Assembly: GCF_009730915.1 (NCBI RefSeq)
Contig: NC_052489.1
Coordinates: 29,257,916-29,321,915 of the forward strand
Length of the DNA stretch: 64,000 bases
From: Dioscorea cayenensis subsp. rotundata
Taxonomy: Eukaryota; Streptophyta; Magnoliopsida; Dioscoreales; Dioscoreaceae
Reading direction: 5' to 3'
Below, one piece after another: positions 60,800-64,000 of this stretch. The first letter of the stretch is position 1. Every line of letters starts with the position of its first letter. A program made the translations under genes and the position numbers. The notes below the pieces were generated by a model. The model was not told the DNA's origin, searched no databases, and saw only the letters and a program-made list of their open reading frames with translations.

Positions 60800-61979
60800 G
60801 AATCGAAGATCGACCGAGAGCACGTGATCTCGAGCGCGATCTAAAAATATCAAAAATCATAAGATCGACCCTTAGAGCACGGATCTCGAGTGCGATCTAA
60901 AAATGTTCAAATCATAAGATTAGCCTAGAGTACAGATCTCGAGGCGATCTAAAATATTCAAATCATAAGATCAGCTGAGAGCACAGATCTCGAGGCGATC
61001 TAAAATATTCAAATCATAAGATCACCGAGAGCACGGATCTCGGGGTGATCTAAAAAAATATCCAAATCATAAGTTCACTCTAGAGCACGGATCCTCGAGG
61101 CGATCTAAAAATATTCAAATCATAAGATCGACCTAGAGCACGATCTCAAGGCGATCTAAAATATTCAAATCATAATATCAGCCTAGAGCACAGATCTCGA
61201 GGCGATCTAAAATATTTAATTCATAAGATTAGCTGAGAGCACAGATCTCGAGGTGATCTAAAATATCCAAATCATAAGTTCAACTCTAGAGCACGGATCT
61301 CGAGGCGATCTAAAAATATTCAAATCATAAGATCGACCTAGAGCACGCATCTCAGGCGATCTAAAAATATTCAAATCATAATATCGACTCTAGAGCACGG
61401 ATCTCAGGGCTGATCTAAAATATTCAATTCATAAGATCGACCCCTAGAGCACGGATCTCAGGCGATCTAAAAATATTCAAATCATAAGATCGACCTAGAG
61501 CACGGATCTCAAGCGATCTAAAAATATTCAAATCATAAGATCAACCGAGAGCACGGATCTCGAGGGCGATCTAAAAATATCCAAATTATAAGATCGCCTA
61601 GAGCACAGATCTCAAGGCGATCTAAAACATTCAAATCACAAGATCAGCCGAGAGCACAGATCTCGAGGCAATCTAAAATATCCAAATTATAAGATCAGCC
61701 GAGAGCACAGATCTCAAGGCGATCTAAAATATCCAAATTATAAGATCAGCTTAGAGCACAGATCTCAGGCGGTCTAAAAATATTTAAATCACAAGATCAC
61801 CGAGAGCACGGATCTCGAGGCGATCTAAAAATATTTAAATCATAAGATCAACCGAGAGCACGGATCTCGAGGGCGGTCTAAAAATATTTAAATCGCAAGA
61901 TCAGCCCGGAGCACGGATCTCGATCGCGATCTAAAAACATTTAAATCACAAGATCGACCGAGAGCACATATCTCGAGGC
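60800..61979. repeat. Tandem array of about 23 units, 52-bp period, each with an imperfect palindrome
   Basis: The GAGCAC word recurs 23 times from about 60817 to 61963 (one copy reads GAGTAC), on average every 52 bases. A typical unit is AAGATCGACCTAGAGCACGG, then ATCTCGAGGCGATCT, then AAAAATATTCAAATCAT. Within it AGATCG(A)CCTAGAG and CTCGAGGCGATCT are complementary except for one bulged A and one mismatch, around a 7-base loop CACGGAT. Units vary by small indels and substitutions, so the array is not freshly homogenised. CTCGAG and several GATC sites recur. The array is non-coding: it has no long open frame. It may belong to a larger mobile element that continues to the right. Confidence 0.93.
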
Positions 61980-62240
61980 AAAAATATAAATTACAAAAAT
62001 TGCCCTTGAGACCATATCTCCAGGCAAAATGCAAATTACAAAATTACCCTTGAGAATTTATCTCGAGGCATAAATACAAATTACGAAAATGCCCTTGAAA
62101 ATACATATCTCGAGGCAATCTCAAATCTTAGGATAGCCCAAATACACATCCCGAGACAATCTTAAATTTCATGTAGCCAGAGAATGATCTTGTGGCAACG
62201 TGAGAAAATTCAATCTCGGGGCTCCTAAACACATATCTCG
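61980..62240. repeat. Degenerate right edge of the array with shorter period
   Basis: From about 61980 the unit shortens to about 45 bases and changes to AAATACAAATTAC(G)AAAA(T)TGCCCTTGAGA followed by ATATCTCGAGGCA. The ATCTCGAGGC core persists while the GATCT arms are lost. This is either an older part of the same array or a related array fused to it. Confidence 0.8.
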
Positions 62241-62577
62241 AGACGCATTGAATTTTATTAAATTTAGAAAAATTAATTAAAATTTTTAAAACTTGATTTT
62301 ATCTTCTTTTTGAAATTTTATAAATTAAATTTCAAAAAAATCAAAAATTTTTAAATTTATTTTTTTATCCTCTTTCTTTTGACTTGTTCCGAAGGGGTTA
62401 TGGGTTAAGATTCTACAGGAGGGGTTGGGATTGAGGATAAAGATAAAAAAATCTTTTAAAAGGAGGCGATCGGGAAAAGAGGAAAGGGGGGAGGAGGATC
62501 AAAAAAAAGAAAGGAGAAGAAAAAAAAAGAGGTTATCTTCTCTCCCATGTAAAAAAACCTCGACGCTCGTTGTCGCT

Positions 62578-62741
62578 ACCGCTGCTCATCACCATCGCTA
62601 GTTGTTCACCATCGGGCATGCTTGAGTGGCTGAGATAATGCCGCTAAGCATGCCGCTGTCGCTGCTTGTCGTCGTTGCCATTGTTCATCACCGGCATGCT
62701 TGATTGGTCGAAAATAATGCCGCCAAGTATGCCGCAAGGGG
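62578..62741. repeat. Two diverged direct copies of an 80-90 bp block
   Basis: Copies near 62578-62666 and 62667-62741 share GCTGCTCATCACC/GCTGCTTGTCGTC, TTCACCATCGGGCATGCTTG/TTCATCACCGGCATGCTTG and ATAATGCCGC(T/C)AAG(C/T)ATGCCGC. Divergence is clear, so the duplication is not recent. Confidence 0.75.
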
Positions 62742-63079
62742 AAGCCAAAAAATAATAATAAAAAAATATTTGAAGAAGAAAAAGAAAAAGAAAAAAAGAG
62801 GGGAAAAAAATCATGGGAAGAAAAAGAAAAGAAGAGAGGAAAAAAAGAAGGAGGAAGCTTGGGGGACCGGAGACCAGAAATTAAAGAAGAGAAGACTTGA
62901 AGAAGAAAAAAATTGAAGAAGAAGGAAAAAAAGAAAAAGGCAAGATGATGATCAAGGTCGAAAAGCCCCGATGGAATGGTGTTTGAACTAGATCATAAGG
63001 TGGCGGAGCAGTCCCTTATTCATCAAGGAAACAATCCAATCAAGCGCTGACCCGAGTGAATGCCATCCGGATCCCTAGC

Positions 63080-63185
63080 ATCAATGGCAAGATTCTCTCC
63101 ATAATTGTGAATTTCTCGCAGAAGCATACTCGAACTTGTTGATTTCAATGGCAAGGTTCTCTCCATGGTTGTGAATTTTTGAGCT
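63080..63185. repeat. Direct duplication, period about 66 bp
   Basis: TCAATGGCAAGATTCTCTCC with ATAATTGTGAATTTCTC near 63080 recurs as TCAATGGCAAGGTTCTCTCC with ATGGTTGTGAATTTTTG near 63147. The function is unknown. Confidence 0.75.
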
Positions 63186-64000
63186 TGCCGATGAATGTGT
63201 CTCATTTTCCAAGACCAATGCCATGGCTTCAAAAACTATGGAGGAGATGTCTAAATCAAGGAAACAATTGCTGCAACTGGTGTTCTACTAAAGTAAAGTA
63301 TGCTAAGAGTTCTCTTGGAAACATGGGAGGATCGATGATGTTGAGCTCTCATGGCGGAAGTATCCTGAAAAGCAACCTTTACTGATGAATGAAGAAAAGG
63401 TGTTGGGGCAGGCTATCTGTGCTGGCTAAGCCGATCGGGTTGCCAAGCGTATTCGAGCAGTTTCAAACTCATTAGATAAAAACCAAAAAAAGTACGTGCA
63501 CGCTCCTCGGTACGAATCATGTGCCTTGAAGGATACTGTCTTTCTCCACCAATTCTTGCATTTACATCACTAACTGAAATTAGGTGTGAAGGCAACGCCG
63601 AAGCGAGAAAAGAAAAACAAAAAGCAAAAAGAATGCATGCATGTGGTCCCTACACCGGTGATACGTTGTTACCCAAGCATGCTCTTCGATTGATACCGAA
63701 AGCTTAATGTTGTAAATAGTGTCCAGGGGGATAAACTAGGGTCAGAGTCAAATCGGGATAAATGAGAGCGAATTTTGGTGAGCTTTTCATACCAGCGATC
63801 CTCATATCAATGCATCTATGGGTTTCCATGCAAATGGTTTCATTCTTTAAACCACGACCATGTATGTCTGCCAGTGTGCCTGCCTATATAGAGCTCATCA
63901 TCGTCTTCATCTTCATCATCCAAACACTGAAAAGCATTGAAAAAAAATCAGGGCTGCTCTTGAGCTCAAAGAACAATTGGTCAAGCCCAAGCCATCGCCC

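Larger units (their letters stand above)
62241..64000. other. Unresolved repeat-derived segment, open at the window end
   Basis: It starts with AT-rich DNA, then a purine-rich tract (about 62440-62560 and 62745-62960), a duplicated GC-richer block (62578-62741), a second short duplication (about 63080-63185) and a TATATAGAGC box near 63885. No coding frame is convincing. The combination of an array, purine tracts and a promoter-like box could be the end of a large LTR element, but no family or borders can be named from this window. Confidence 0.35.

Noticed and set aside
60712-60900. 62-codon frame entering the 52-bp array
   Set aside because: It runs into the repeat units, shows no domain and is broken by unit-length variation.
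60800-61979. CRISPR-like array
   Set aside because: The host is a plant, and the spacers are as conserved as the palindromes, so this is a tandem repeat and not repeat-spacer memory.
62704-62916. Lys/Glu-rich 70-codon frame
   Set aside because: Translation of a purine-rich tract; no protein evidence.

Overview
The window is nuclear DNA of a flowering plant. Genes are split by short GT-AG introns, intergenic DNA is very AT-rich and full of microsatellites, and the protein families include plant-specific ones (isopentenyltransferase, HIPP metallochaperone, TAXI/EDGP-type inhibitor, DUF630/DUF632 protein, TSJT1-like protein). Several genes have a strongly GC-rich 5' exon that declines downstream (cation/calcium exchanger, DUF632 protein, aspartic-protease-like inhibitor). 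This pattern is common in monocots, so a monocot is plausible, but the sequence alone does not prove it.

Layout. 0-1.6 kb: AT-rich DNA with a degenerate MITE-like element. 1.7-6.2 kb (+): ER membrane J-protein of the DNAJC25/AtDjC50 type, 10 coding exons. 6.6-9.2 kb (+): CCX-type cation/calcium exchanger, 2 exons. 12.2-13.3 kb (+): TSJT1-like protein with YGL and LRDR motifs, 5 exons, converging on Y14/RBM8A, the exon-junction-complex RNA-binding protein (13.9-16.35 kb, -, 4 exons). 17.3-18.6 kb (-): intronless non-catalytic aspartic-protease fold protein. 26.4-28.2 kb (-): HIPP with an HMA domain and C-terminal CSIM box. 43.6-44.6 kb (+): intronless adenylate isopentenyltransferase for cytokinin synthesis. 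49.5-50.0 kb (-): secreted eight-cysteine protein with an unusual acidic insert. 50.4-54.7 kb (-): DUF1749-type alpha/beta hydrolase, 9 exons. 55.3-59.0 kb (-): DUF630/DUF632 protein, 4 exons. The genes are unrelated housekeeping and regulatory loci; nothing suggests a cluster or shared pathway.

The gaps (18.7-26.4, 28.5-43.5, 45-49.5, 59.2-64 kb) hold transposon relics: tRNA-derived SINEs, several MITE-like DNA elements, an 864-bp element with 14-bp inverted ends, and a 5'-truncated dead LINE. At 33.5-34.5 kb the order of events can be read directly: SINE insertion, then tandem duplication, then MITE insertion into one copy.

The most unusual feature is a tandem array at about 60.8-62.0 kb. 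It has about 23 units of about 52 bp, each containing an imperfect palindrome of about 27 nt separated by an AT-rich spacer. It decays into a shorter-period array and leads into an unresolved, repeat-rich segment that runs off the window end. Exon borders were read by eye from splice signals and reading-frame continuity; no database or alignment was used.
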